This document shows, piece by piece, positions 33,429 to 42,735 of a DNA stretch of 64,000 nt (position 1 is the stretch's first letter; each line of letters opens with the position of its first letter). The notes under the pieces were generated by a model that worked only from the letters and a program-made list of their open reading frames with translations, made no database searches and was not told the origin of the DNA. Position numbers and translations under genes: made by a program. Source of the stretch: Bifidobacterium breve (GTDB lineage Bacteria > Actinomycetota > Thermoleophilia > Solirubrobacterales > Solirubrobacteraceae); contig CAMDBT010000005.1 of the NCBI GenBank assembly GCA_945889475.1, forward strand, positions 38,821 through 102,820, written 5' to 3'.

Positions 33429-34163
33429 ATGACGCCGCTCGCAGCAGCTGTGGGAGTTCAGCTTCACTACTCGGACGGCGGCGACGGGGAGCCGCTGCTC
33501 GCGATCCACGGGATCGGCGGCAGCGGTTAGCTGCTTATGGAGCAGCTAGCGCCGCTGGCTCACCGCAGCCGCGTGATCGCTTACGACCGACGCGGCTACG
33601 GGACAAGCGAGGCTCCGGAGCCATACTTGGCGACGACTGTCAGCGAGCAGAGCGAAGACGCAGCGGCGTTGCTCGGCGCGCTCGGCGCCAGCCCGGCGCG
33701 TATGCTCGGGGTTGGATTCGGCGCGCTGATCGCGCTCGACCTCTGCCTGCGCCACGATGATCTGATCAGCGGAGCGCTGCTCGTTGACCCGCCGCTCTAT
33801 TCGCTAGAGCGCGAGTCAACGCGAGAACTGGCCGATCAACGAGGGGCGATCGAAGCGGCGTTGTTGGCCGGCAGCCGCGACGAGGCGATCGCAGCGCTAG
33901 TCGGGCCAGCGGCCAGCGTCGAGCTGCTCGCTAACGCGCAGCAAAGCAGCGCAGCGTGCTTCGCCGACTATGGCGGCCTCGCGAGCCTCGAAGTCAGACG
34001 CGGGCAGCTGCGCGAGTGCCAGCTTCCAATCCGCATCCTCTCGACGCCCGCTGCCTCAGCTGCGTTGGCGCGAATCGCAGGCGAGCTTGACGCGCTACTC
34101 GGCAACTCGGTGCTGCTTGCTGGCGACGACCTTGCAGCGGCGGCCGAGGCGCTGCTCAGTTGA
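33429..34163 (+). pseudogene. alpha/beta hydrolase broken by an in-frame stop
   Basis: From the ATG at 33429 the frame gives a good hydrolase start (VQLHYSDGGDGEPLLAIHGIGGSG), then TAG at 33528-33530 (codon 34), and continues in the same frame with LLMEQLAPLAHRSRVIAYDRRGYGTSEAPEP. Family comparison suggests a Trp there (TGG to TAG). The nucleophile elbow reads GVGFG instead of G-x-S-x-G (Gly at about codon 96). The C-terminal LLAGDD lacks the catalytic His of the usual GxGH. Three defects in one gene point to a decaying gene rather than a read error alone. The ORF track shows only the part after the stop (33537 on). Confidence 0.75.
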
Positions 34164-34191
34164 ACGGCGTGGCGCGTAGACTCCCCCCTCG

Positions 34192-35148
34192 ATGAGCCCA
34201 CTACTACCGCAGAAGGCGCCGCCCGGCCCGCCTCAGGATCCGACGATCACGCTGGCTTGGGAAGCAGCCAACCGCAAACGGGCAGCCGCCTGCGCTTGGA
34301 CCGCTGCACTGCTGACGATCGTCGGTGCGATGCTCTCGAGCTTCGCGCTCGCCGGACTTCCGACCTTCGACAGCGCCGCGGTCACTGCGACCGACGCGAT
34401 GCGCGAGCTGATCGCTGGCAACCCAATCCCGCCTGGCAAGGTGTCGCTGCGTGCGGAGTGGCTGAGCAGCCGCCTGACGATGCCGATCATCGGCACCGTT
34501 TTCTACGGCATCGGTTCGCTGTTGATCTTTGGCGTGATCGTCTTCCTCTTCAAGGCGACCCGTGCACGTAGCCCGGGCTTCGGTCAGCTAACGCTGATCG
34601 CGGGAGCGGTCGGCGCTATCGCCTTCGCTGTTGGCCGCACCGTCGCGCAGCTGAGCTACTTCTTCGCGATCGCAGACTTCAGCGGCGGCAACAACCTGCA
34701 GGCGACCGAGGCCCAGACCGGTGGCGCCTTCGTCGCCGGTCAGTACCTTTGGCAGCTCGGCGCCTTCGCGATCGGCTTCGCCTTCGTGATGCTGGGCCTC
34801 AACGCGATGCGCGTCGGACTGCTGACGCGCTTCATGGGCGTGATGGCGATGGTCGTCGGCGCGACCTTCATTCTGCCGCTCGATCAGCAGGGCGTGCTGA
34901 GGGCGTTCTGGCTGGCAATCGTTGGCTTCATCTTTATGCTTCGTTGGCCTGGTGGAAGAATCCCGCCAGCTTGGCTCAGCGGCAAGTCCGAGCCGTGGCC
35001 GAGCATGGCTGCGGCGCGGGCGCAGAAGGAGGCCGGGAGTCCGCCCGATTCGGCCCCGGCGCCGACGCTGCCCACCGCATCTGGCAACGGCAGCGGCGAC
35101 GTAGAGACGGCCGGGCAGCTGCGCAAGAAGCGCAAGCGCAAGCGGTAG
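34192..35148 (+). CDS. membrane protein of unknown function
   Basis: 318 residues with five to six hydrophobic helices: ACAWTAALLTIVGAMLSSFALAG, IIGTVFYGIGSLLIFGVIVFLF, LTLIAGAVGAIAFAVGRTVAQLSYFFAI, LGAFAIGFAFVMLGLNAM and FMGVMAMVVGATFILPL. A Pro/Ala-rich cytoplasmic tail ends in a cluster of Lys/Arg (LRKKRKRKR). The pattern recalls small actinobacterial integral membrane proteins often annotated only as hypothetical. No transport or enzyme motif is visible. Confidence 0.7.
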   Translation: MSPLLPQKAPPGPPQDPTITLAWEAANRKRAAACAWTAALLTIVGAMLSSFALAGLPTFDSAAVTATDAMRELIAGNPIPPGKVSLRAEWLSSRLTMPIIGTVFYGIGSLLIFGVIVFLFKATRARSPGFGQLTLIAGAVGAIAFAVGRTVAQLSYFFAIADFSGGNNLQATEAQTGGAFVAGQYLWQLGAFAIGFAFVMLGLNAMRVGLLTRFMGVMAMVVGATFILPLDQQGVLRAFWLAIVGFIFMLRWPGGRIPPAWLSGKSEPWPSMAAARAQKEAGSPPDSAPAPTLPTASGNGSGDVETAGQLRKKRKRKR

Positions 35149-35175
35149 CCACGGCTGCTGAGCTAGGCTTCTGCG

Positions 35176-35973
35176 ATGGCGCTAGAGAGTCCGTCTGCTT
35201 CAACAACCGTCCTAATCACAGGCGCCTCGTCAGGGATCGGCGCTGAGCTGGCACGTCAGCTCGCTTCGCGCGGGCACGGCGTAACGCTGGTCGCGCGCCG
35301 CGCCGACCGACTCGAAGAGCTTGCCGCCGAGCTCACTGAACGCCACCAGATCACGGCGACAGTGATCCCCTGCGACCTCGGTGACGCGGTCGCCCGCGCC
35401 GAACTGATTGACGGCCTCAGCGCTGGCCCGGCGCTGGCGGGGCTCTGCAACAACGCCGGCTACGGAATCAGCGGCAAGCTCGTGAACAACGACGCCGAGC
35501 GCGAACGGCAGATGATCGAGCTAAACGTCGTTGCCGTCCACGACCTTACGGTCCGCGTAGTAGCGGGCATGATCGAGCGCGGCAGCGGAGCGATCCTCAA
35601 CGTCGCATCAACGGCGGCCTTTCAGCCGCTACCGGGCTTTGCCAGCTACGCCGCGACGAAGGCCTTCGTGCTCTCATTCTCGGAGGCCCTCAACGCAGAA
35701 CTCTCAAACACCGGGGTCAGCTGCTCGGCCCTCTGCCCGGGCCCGGTCAAGACCGAGTTCGCCGGCGTTGCAGGCAGCACGATGATGGAGGACTCGCTGC
35801 CTGACTTCACGCTCGTCTCGGCCGAGGAGGTAGCGCGCAAGGCGGTCGACGCGATGGAGAACGGCAGCCGCACCGCAATTCCAGGAACCGCCAATCAGCT
35901 TCAGGCGCTGCTCGGCCGGATCGCACCGCGCTCGCTGGTGCTGCCGATTGCCAGCAAGATCAGCGGCCACTAA
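35176..35973 (+). CDS. short-chain dehydrogenase/reductase
   Basis: 265 residues of the classical SDR type. The cofactor motif is TGASSGIGAELA (residues about 15-26). Arg residues in VARRADR suggest NADP(H). NNAGYG and the catalytic Ser...Tyr-x3-Lys (NVASTAAFQPLPGFASYAATKAF) are intact. The C-terminal part (CPGPVKTEF) is as in DltE-like/keto-acyl reductases. It reduces or oxidises an unknown alcohol/ketone substrate in the cytoplasm. Convergent with the ThyX-like gene, 15 bases apart. Confidence 0.88.
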   Translation: MALESPSASTTVLITGASSGIGAELARQLASRGHGVTLVARRADRLEELAAELTERHQITATVIPCDLGDAVARAELIDGLSAGPALAGLCNNAGYGISGKLVNNDAERERQMIELNVVAVHDLTVRVVAGMIERGSGAILNVASTAAFQPLPGFASYAATKAFVLSFSEALNAELSNTGVSCSALCPGPVKTEFAGVAGSTMMEDSLPDFTLVSAEEVARKAVDAMENGSRTAIPGTANQLQALLGRIAPRSLVLPIASKISGH

Positions 35974-35988
35974 CCGCCGCCCGGGGAG

Positions 35989-37566
35989 TCAGCTACTGCG
36001 CGCCTCGGTGCGCATCTCGCTGAGAATCCGCTCCAGCCGCGGCTCGGCCTGATCGTCAACGTGGACCATCGCCGCCGCGACAGCCGGATGATGCTGGGCG
36101 ATCGCACGCTGCATCTCGTGAGCGACGGCACGGTAGCTGGGGTGGCCTTCGCGGCCAGAACGAAGCTCAATTAGCTGCATCGCCTCGCGCGCGTTGCAGT
36201 CGAGGATGAAACGGATTCGGTAACCGAGGCAGAGCGCGTACGGCGCGGCGTCTGCTTGGCCGCCGTCGGCGAGCCGCTGATACTCCGCGGCCGACGCCTC
36301 AAGGCCTCGCTTGTAATCGTCGGCAACGCCGGCCTGCCGCAGCTCGTCTGGCACCCCGGCGCCAAGCTCCGGGCCCAGCGTCTGCCACTGCACGGTCAGC
36401 ATCCGATGGCGCTGAAGGTCGCGGAAGGCGCCATAGTCGGCAACGATCTCAAAGCGATAGCGGACAGCCTCGAAGCCGCGGCCCGGGCGATGGCGTCGGT
36501 TGCTGCGGGCGCCGACGAAGTCGCTCAGCATCGCCGCCCGCTCGTCGCCGCTGAGGCGCTCAACGGCGCTGCGGATCGAAGCCTCGCTAGCGCGCGACTG
36601 CTCAAAGATCAGCGCGCAGAGCAGATCCTCCTCAGTGCCGTCAACGTGGCCCAGCTTGACCGACGGCCCAGCGTCGCCGTCGTCTCCCCCAGTCAGCTCC
36701 AGCCGCGTCGCCCAGTCGCGGCCGGCGGCGCTGCGCTGCTCGAGGTACTCGATCCACTCGCCGCCGCGGTCGGCGCGCTCAACGCGTGAGACGAAGCTAG
36801 GCATCACCTGTTTGAGCGTGGCTAACAGCATCTGGCCGTAGTAGCGGGCCTCAGGCAGCGGGTGGGCGAGCAGGTGGAGAATCAGCTGCTCATAGCTTTG
36901 GCCGGAGGCGAAGATCCCCATGTGCGAGAGCGAGCTGGCCGGCAGCAGCCCACGCAGTAGGTCGAGCGCCTTCGCTTCAATCGCCCGTGCGTGAGCTCTT
37001 TCGGAGCTGCCGGCGGCGGCCGGAAACTGCTCGCCAGCCCAAGCCGAGACGGCCGGGATTGCGGCCGAATAGGTACTGAAGAGGCTGTCCATCGTCTGCT
37101 CGTATTGCTGCCCCAATGCTTCGTCACGGTAGTAGCGGTAGCCAAGCCCGGCGACCTCGCCGTCGTAGCGGATGTAGCGCGTTGACTGCTCAAGGTAAGA
37201 GGCCAGCCGCGGCCGCTGGAGGATCTTCGTCAGCACGTTCGAAACCCATTCGCAAGCGAGGTGTGCGCCGCCCAGCTGCGCCACCGAGTCGTCGCCGTAG
37301 CCAAGGAAGATCGTGTCGTACAGCTCTGCAGCGCGCTTGCCTTCGTCGCGCTCCCAGTCGCCGCCGCCCTGCGGCAACGAATCGGCGAACTCATCGAGGA
37401 AGAGCCGCCGTAGCGTGCCGTCGTAGCGCGAATAGCGGGCGAAGAGCGCCCCTTTGACGGTCTCGGGAAGATTCACCAGCGCGAACACCGGCTGGTCGAG
37501 GTTCGTGAAGTGTGGCTCTAGGCGGGCCGCTTCGTCAGGGGTGAAGCTCTCGATCGGGTAGTCCAC
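35989..37566 (-). CDS. double-length ThyX (flavin-dependent thymidylate synthase) homologue
   Basis: 525 residues from a GTG, about twice the length of ordinary ThyX (220-250). Two ThyX-like halves can be seen. The first has RPRLASYLEQSTRY at about 118-131, which matches the ThyX motif RHRxxSxNExSxRY except that His is Pro. The second has LQRHRMLTVQWQT at about 385-396, keeping RHR but losing the rest, and ends with CNAREAMQLIELRSGREGHPSYR as in ThyX C-termini. ThyX methylates dUMP with methylenetetrahydrofolate and FAD. A working site may be built across the two halves, or the protein may have a different role. No other thymidylate synthase is in the window. Confidence 0.8.
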   Translation of the reverse strand: MDYPIESFTPDEAARLEPHFTNLDQPVFALVNLPETVKGALFARYSRYDGTLRRLFLDEFADSLPQGGGDWERDEGKRAAELYDTIFLGYGDDSVAQLGGAHLACEWVSNVLTKILQRPRLASYLEQSTRYIRYDGEVAGLGYRYYRDEALGQQYEQTMDSLFSTYSAAIPAVSAWAGEQFPAAAGSSERAHARAIEAKALDLLRGLLPASSLSHMGIFASGQSYEQLILHLLAHPLPEARYYGQMLLATLKQVMPSFVSRVERADRGGEWIEYLEQRSAAGRDWATRLELTGGDDGDAGPSVKLGHVDGTEEDLLCALIFEQSRASEASIRSAVERLSGDERAAMLSDFVGARSNRRHRPGRGFEAVRYRFEIVADYGAFRDLQRHRMLTVQWQTLGPELGAGVPDELRQAGVADDYKRGLEASAAEYQRLADGGQADAAPYALCLGYRIRFILDCNAREAMQLIELRSGREGHPSYRAVAHEMQRAIAQHHPAVAAAMVHVDDQAEPRLERILSEMRTEARSS

Positions 37567-37583
37567 AGGGAGCCGAACGGTAG

Positions 37584-37599
37584 CGCGCCGATCGGCGCG
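37584..37599. promoter_or_regulatory. perfect 16-bp palindrome upstream of the ThyX-like gene
   Basis: CGCGCCGATCGGCGCG is fully self-complementary with no spacer. It lies 18 bases upstream of the ThyX-like GTG and 57 bases beyond the nuoN stop. It may be an operator or part of a terminator of the nuo operon; with no loop it is a poor RNA hairpin. Confidence 0.3.
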
Positions 37600-37615
37600 G
37601 GCGGGCTGCGGTGAT

Positions 37616-37681
37616 TAGCTACAGGCCGAGGCCGCAGGCGGGCTGCGCCGCTCAGCTAGAGGCCGAGGCCGCGGGCTGCGC
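37616..37681. repeat. imperfect direct repeat covering the nuoN 3' end
   Basis: TAGCTACAGGCCGAGGCCGC (37616-37635) is repeated as CAGCTAGAGGCCGAGGCCGC (37653-37672), 18 of 20 identical. Each copy is followed by GGGCTGCGC, with four extra bases in the first. The second copy contains the last codons and stop of nuoN. It looks like a small tandem duplication that left a spare tail downstream. Confidence 0.55.
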
Positions 37682-39185
37682 TGGCGACGAGATTGAAGAC
37701 CGGCTGCGGAATGATCCCGAAGACCAGCACGGCGATTGCCAGCACGGCACCAATCAACGTTAGCTCCCATCCGGCGCGGCCCGGCTCGGCGTCGGGGGCG
37801 CCGCCAGCGAGCACCGGCACGCCTCCTGCTCCGTCGGCTGCGGGCTCCGTCTCACCACGCCAGATCGTCGCCACGACCGGCAGGTAGTAGGCAAGCGAGA
37901 CGACTGAAAGGATCACCAGCACGGCAGCCAGCCAGGCGTAATCGCCGGCCGCGGCGGCTTCGATCAGGCGCAGCTTAGCCATGAAACCTGCCGTCGCTGG
38001 AATCCCAGCGAGGCTCAGCATCGCCATCGTCATCACTAGCGCAAGAACCGGGCGCTCGCTGCCGAGCCCGCGCAGCGCCGAGATGTTGTCGCCCTCGTCG
38101 GTCTCGCGCTCGCGCGCGATCACGACCGCGAACGCCGCGAGGTTGCCGAGGCTGTAGAGGATTAGGTACGAGCAGATCGCCTGCACGCCGAGATCGGTCA
38201 CGAGCACGAAGCCGACGAGCACGTAACCGGCCTGTGCGACCGACGAGTAGGCGAGCATCCGCTTCATCGACGGCTGGCGCAGCGCACCGACGTTGCCGAC
38301 GACCATCGTGATCAGCGCAATTGCAACCCAGATCGGCTCCCAAGTCTCGGCCGCAGGGCGCAAGGCAACGTCGAAGAGGCGGATGATGACGCCGAAGGCA
38401 GCGGCCTTGGTCGCGACCGACATGAAGGCAGTGACCGGCGTTGGCGCGCCCTCATAAACGTCAGGCGTCCACTGATGGAACGGCGCCAGCGAAGCCTTGA
38501 AGGCGAAGCCGACCGTGCACATCGCGACCGCCGTCAGGAAGAGTGGATCGGTCGCGAGGCCGTTGCTGGCGATCGCGGCGGCAATTTCGCTGTAGCCGGT
38601 TTGGCCGGTCGCTCCGTAGAGCAGCGCGAAGCCGTAGAGCACCGTCGCCGAGCCGACCGAGCCGACGATCAGGTACTTCAGGCCCGCCTCCAACGAGCGC
38701 TCCGCCCGAACGCGCGAAGCGCAGAGGATGTAAAGCGGCAGCGAGAGCAGCTCAAGGCCAACGAAGGTTGTGACTAGGTCGCGTGAGGCGACGAGCACGA
38801 ACATGCCCGCCGAGCCGAGCAGCATCAGCGAGAAAAACTCGCCGTGCGCGATCTCGTCGGCCGCCTGATCGCGCCAGGCGAGCAGCGTCGAGATGATCCC
38901 CGCGCCGCAGATCACCAGCATCAGGATCAGCGTCAGCGGGTCTAGCTGCAGGGCTCCTTCGATCAAGACGATCGACTGACCCCAAAGCGCGATCACACAG
39001 CCGATCGCCGCCGCGAAGGTCACCAGGCTGACCAGCGGCACAACTTGGGTGCGGATCGCGCGCGGGCCGGCGAGGCCGACGATCAGCGCGACGATCGCGC
39101 CGCCGAGCAGCGCCAGCAGCGGCGAGAGTCCAGCCCAGTCAATGTACGGGGCAGCAGGCACCGCGGCGGCGACTGAGAAACTCAT
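37656..39185 (-). CDS. nuoN: NADH-quinone oxidoreductase subunit N
   Basis: 509 residues, about 14 membrane helices, antiporter-like subunit of complex I. The conserved Lys-containing helix region GAPTPVTAFMSVATKAAAFGVIIRLF and the LAYSSVAQAGYVLVG segment with the proton-channel residues are present. It is the last gene of nuoA-N and overlaps nuoM by four bases. A loop with Ala/Gly/Pro (EPAADGAGGVPVLAGGAPDAEPGRAG) before the last helix is longer than usual. The 3' end lies in a small direct repeat. Confidence 0.94.
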   Translation of the reverse strand: MSFSVAAAVPAAPYIDWAGLSPLLALLGGAIVALIVGLAGPRAIRTQVVPLVSLVTFAAAIGCVIALWGQSIVLIEGALQLDPLTLILMLVICGAGIISTLLAWRDQAADEIAHGEFFSLMLLGSAGMFVLVASRDLVTTFVGLELLSLPLYILCASRVRAERSLEAGLKYLIVGSVGSATVLYGFALLYGATGQTGYSEIAAAIASNGLATDPLFLTAVAMCTVGFAFKASLAPFHQWTPDVYEGAPTPVTAFMSVATKAAAFGVIIRLFDVALRPAAETWEPIWVAIALITMVVGNVGALRQPSMKRMLAYSSVAQAGYVLVGFVLVTDLGVQAICSYLILYSLGNLAAFAVVIARERETDEGDNISALRGLGSERPVLALVMTMAMLSLAGIPATAGFMAKLRLIEAAAAGDYAWLAAVLVILSVVSLAYYLPVVATIWRGETEPAADGAGGVPVLAGGAPDAEPGRAGWELTLIGAVLAIAVLVFGIIPQPVFNLVASAARGLGL

Positions 39186-40696
39186 CGCGCCGCCCCCTGC
39201 GTTGTGTTGCTGGCGTCGGAATTCTGGACCTGCTGCGCCGCGCTGAGCGCCTTGCTGGTGGCGTCCTGCGCCGGGCTGAGCGCAAACTGGGGATAGAGCG
39301 CCAGCGCAATCACGACCAGCAGCAGCGGCACAATCACGAGCCCCTCGCGAAGCGTCAGCTCAAATGAGTTGACCTTTTCGGCGACGCGGTGATGCATCGA
39401 GCTGACGTAGAGCCGCAGCGCATAGAAGGCTGCCAGCGCGACGCCGATCGCAGCGACGAAGGCGAAGGCCATCTTGCTCGTGAACGTGCCGAGCAGAATC
39501 ATGAACTCGCCGACGAAGTTGGCCGTTCCGGGCATCGCCAGCAGCGCAAAGCTGAGGACCAGGAAGACGGCGGCGAAGGCCGGGGCGCCCTTCGCGATGC
39601 CGCCCATGTCGGAGAGCTTCTCACTGCCGCCGGTCCGGCGCGCGAGCATCGCTACGACGAAGATCAAGGCGCCGGCGACGATCGCGTGGTTGGTCGCCTG
39701 CAAGAGCGCGCCGTCGGCTCCGCGCCCGTCGAGGGCGAAGATTCCCAGCACGATGAAGCCGAGCTGGGCGATCGATGAGTAACCAAGCACGAGCCGCGCG
39801 CTGTCAACGGTGAAGGCCATCACCGACCCGTAAAGGATTGAGGCAACCGCGACGATCATCAGCAGCTCCTGGTATTCGACCGCCGCCTCGGGGAAGAGCG
39901 GCAGCGCAACCTGGAGGAAGCCGTAGGCGGCGACCTTGCTGAGGATCGCCGTGAAGACCGCCAGCACACCGATCGGCATGTTCGAATAACCATCGGGCAT
40001 CCAGCCGTGGAACGGGAACGACGGCATCTTGATCAAGAAGGCGAGCGCAAACGCTAGGAAGATCCAGCCCTGCGCGGTGCTGCCAAGCGGTGTCTTCGCA
40101 AGCTCTGCCAGCAGGAAGCTCGGCTGACCGCCGTCGGCCGCCATCACCCCGGTCGTGATCGCCCCGACGAGCATCAGCAGCGAACCGACGAGCGTGTAGA
40201 GGAATAGCTTCAGCACCGCGCTGGTGCGGTCCGGGCCGCCCCAGATCACGATCAGGAAGTAGAACGGCACCAGCATCAGGTCGAAGAAGATCACGAACAG
40301 CGCCCGGTCCTGGGCGAGGAATGCGCCTAGCACAGCGGTCTGCGCTAGCCCCATCAGCAACGCGTAGATTCCTGGCTTGCCGTGGTCCGGCTCGTCAACG
40401 AGCGTCCACAGCGCCGAGGCCGTGAAGATCACCGCCGTCGTCGCCAGCAGCACGAGGTTGAGGCCGCTGACGCCTAGCGCGTAGTGGACGCCAATTGAAC
40501 TGATCCAGAGCTCGTCGGTGACGTACTGCAGCCCGCCGAGAGCGCGGTCGTAGTCGGCTAGAAGCGTGATCGTATAGGCCAGCACCAGCAGCGTCCCGAT
40601 CAGTGAAATCCAGCGCGCAAAGCGGCTCGGAAGCAGCAGCGCGAGCAGCCCAGCGACTGCGGGGAGCCAGAGGATGATCGAGAGGTGGATCGTCAC
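39182..40696 (-). CDS. nuoM: NADH-quinone oxidoreductase subunit M
   Basis: 504 residues, about 14 helices. The antiporter motif FLIKMPSFPFHGWMPDGYSNMPIGVLAVFTAILSKVAAYG is intact, including the conserved Lys residues, and VLGYSSIAQLGFIVLG follows. It pumps protons in the membrane arm. Overlaps of four bases join it to nuoL and nuoN. The C-terminal tail is polar and Gln/Asn/Thr-rich. Confidence 0.95.
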   Translation of the reverse strand: MTIHLSIILWLPAVAGLLALLLPSRFARWISLIGTLLVLAYTITLLADYDRALGGLQYVTDELWISSIGVHYALGVSGLNLVLLATTAVIFTASALWTLVDEPDHGKPGIYALLMGLAQTAVLGAFLAQDRALFVIFFDLMLVPFYFLIVIWGGPDRTSAVLKLFLYTLVGSLLMLVGAITTGVMAADGGQPSFLLAELAKTPLGSTAQGWIFLAFALAFLIKMPSFPFHGWMPDGYSNMPIGVLAVFTAILSKVAAYGFLQVALPLFPEAAVEYQELLMIVAVASILYGSVMAFTVDSARLVLGYSSIAQLGFIVLGIFALDGRGADGALLQATNHAIVAGALIFVVAMLARRTGGSEKLSDMGGIAKGAPAFAAVFLVLSFALLAMPGTANFVGEFMILLGTFTSKMAFAFVAAIGVALAAFYALRLYVSSMHHRVAEKVNSFELTLREGLVIVPLLLVVIALALYPQFALSPAQDATSKALSAAQQVQNSDASNTTQGAAR

Positions 40697-42735
40697 AGCG
40701 CACGCACCAGGAAGTAGAGAAGGACGACCGAGAGGCCGCCGATCACGATTGCCGCGTAGCTGCGAATGAGGCCTGTCTGGACTGCCCGCACGGCCGCCGA
40801 TCCGGCCTTGACGAGCCCCGACGTACCGCCGATCAGCGCCCCGTTGATGACGACCCGCTCAAAGCTGTCGTGCGCCCAGCGGCCAATCCAGATAACCGGC
40901 CTGACGACGAAGATCGAGTAGAACTCGTCGAAGTACCACTTGTTGATGAAGAGCCGATGCAGCCACGGCAGGCGGGCCTGAATGGCGGCCGAGGTCCCCG
41001 GCCTACGGACCCAGATCCAGTAAGCGCACGCGAGGCTGACGATCGCGATCACCGACGAGAGGATCAGCCCGAAAGCCTCGAGGCCGGGCTGGTCGGGCTC
41101 GTAGGCGACGATCGTGTTGGCGAAGGTCGGCTCGAGGAAGCTGCTGAGCACGTCGGTAATCCCAAACGGCAGCTGAATCACACCTGCGACGACGGCGAGG
41201 ATCGCCAGCGGAATCATCGCATAGCGCATCTGCCAAGTCGTCTCGGCGTACTTGTGCTCCTTGCCGGGGAAGCCAACCTCGGAATCCTCGACCTCCTGCG
41301 TTGAGGGGTCGTCCTCGTTGCCGGTGTGCGGATTGGTGTGCTCGGCCGGGTGGTAGGCATGGCCGCTTTCGATCACCACCTGCGCTTCCTTGCACGGCTC
41401 GCCCCAGAAGGCGCGGTAGATCATTCGCCAGGTGTAGAAAACGGTGAAGGCGGCGCCGACGTAACCGGCAACGTAAAGCCCCCAGTACCAGCCACCGCGC
41501 GCACCGACCTCAAACAGCAGCGTGTCCTTCGAGAAGAAGCCGGAAAACAGCGGGAAGGCTGAAAGCGCGAAACCACCCGCGAGGAAGCAGACGAAGGTGA
41601 AAGGCAATGCTTTACGGAAGCCGCTCATGTTGTTGAGCGACTGGTTCCCGCCCATCGCTGAGATCACCGAGCCGGCGGCCATGAACAGCAGCGCCTTGAA
41701 GAAGGCGTGGGTCATCATGTGGAAGAAGCCGCCGACGTAAGCGGCGGCGCTGACGCCCATGATCATGTAGCCGATCTGCGACATCGTCGAGTAGGCGATC
41801 ACGCGCTTGAGGTCGGTCATCACGAGGCCGATGCTGCCTGCGACCAGCAGCGTCAGAGCGCCGATGATCGCGCCGACCGCTGCCGCCGTTGGCGCCCACT
41901 CGAAGAGCACGTGGAGGCGGCCGATCAGATAGACACCGGCGGTAACCATCGTCGCCGCGTGGATCAACGAGCTGACCGGCGTTGGCCCTTCCATCGCGTC
42001 CGGAAGCCAGGTCTGGAACGGGATCTGCGCCGACTTGGCAAAGGCGCCAACGAGAATCAAGAGCATCGCGATCACCAGCTCCGGCGCGTCCTTCTCAAAG
42101 GCCGCGTGAGCACCGGAGAAGAGCTGGCCGTAGTCGAGCACGCCCATTGTCTTGAACAGCAAGAGCGTGCCGAGAACGAGGCCGATGTCGCCGACGACGT
42201 TCATCACGAAAGCCTTGATACCGGCCGCCGTCGCCGTATCGCGCCGGTACCAGTAGGAGACCAGCATGTAGGAGGCGGCGCCGACGAAGGCCCAGCCGAT
42301 GATCAGCAAGACGAGGTTGCCTGCCAGTACCAACAGCAGCATTGAGAAGACGAAGAAGTTGAGGTACGAGAAGTAGCGCACGTAGCCGGCGTCGGTCTGC
42401 ATGTAGCCGACCGAGTAGAGGTGGATCAGCGTTGAGACGCCGGTCACGACGAGGATCATGAAGGTCGAGAGCGGATCAACGTAAAGGCCGAGCTGAATCT
42501 TTACGCCGTCAACGTTGACCAGATCCCACAGCGAGGTGGTTGCGGCGCGCGCCTCGGACGGCAGCGCCTGGAGCTGGATCAGCGTTATCACCGCGAAGAC
42601 GAAGGCCAACGCGATCGCTGCCGTGCCGATCGTCCCGGCTGCGCGCGGCGAGAGCTTCTTGCCGAGCAGCGCGATTGTCAGCATCCCTGTCAGAGGACAG
42701 GCAAGCACTAGCCATGCAGCCAAGGAGAGGCTCAT
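40693..42735 (-). CDS. nuoL: NADH-quinone oxidoreductase subunit L
   Basis: 680 residues, somewhat long for NuoL. The antiporter core is clear: AKSAQIPFQTWLPDAMEGPTPVSSLIHAATMVTAGVYLIGR and VIAYSTMSQIGYMIMGVS. A hydrophilic loop (HTNPHTGNEDDPSTQEVEDSEVGFPGKEHKY, about 475-505) and the long lateral helix region follow. It is the distal proton-pumping subunit of complex I. Overlaps nuoK and nuoM by four bases each. Confidence 0.95.
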   Translation of the reverse strand: MSLSLAAWLVLACPLTGMLTIALLGKKLSPRAAGTIGTAAIALAFVFAVITLIQLQALPSEARAATTSLWDLVNVDGVKIQLGLYVDPLSTFMILVVTGVSTLIHLYSVGYMQTDAGYVRYFSYLNFFVFSMLLLVLAGNLVLLIIGWAFVGAASYMLVSYWYRRDTATAAGIKAFVMNVVGDIGLVLGTLLLFKTMGVLDYGQLFSGAHAAFEKDAPELVIAMLLILVGAFAKSAQIPFQTWLPDAMEGPTPVSSLIHAATMVTAGVYLIGRLHVLFEWAPTAAAVGAIIGALTLLVAGSIGLVMTDLKRVIAYSTMSQIGYMIMGVSAAAYVGGFFHMMTHAFFKALLFMAAGSVISAMGGNQSLNNMSGFRKALPFTFVCFLAGGFALSAFPLFSGFFSKDTLLFEVGARGGWYWGLYVAGYVGAAFTVFYTWRMIYRAFWGEPCKEAQVVIESGHAYHPAEHTNPHTGNEDDPSTQEVEDSEVGFPGKEHKYAETTWQMRYAMIPLAILAVVAGVIQLPFGITDVLSSFLEPTFANTIVAYEPDQPGLEAFGLILSSVIAIVSLACAYWIWVRRPGTSAAIQARLPWLHRLFINKWYFDEFYSIFVVRPVIWIGRWAHDSFERVVINGALIGGTSGLVKAGSAAVRAVQTGLIRSYAAIVIGGLSVVLLYFLVRAL

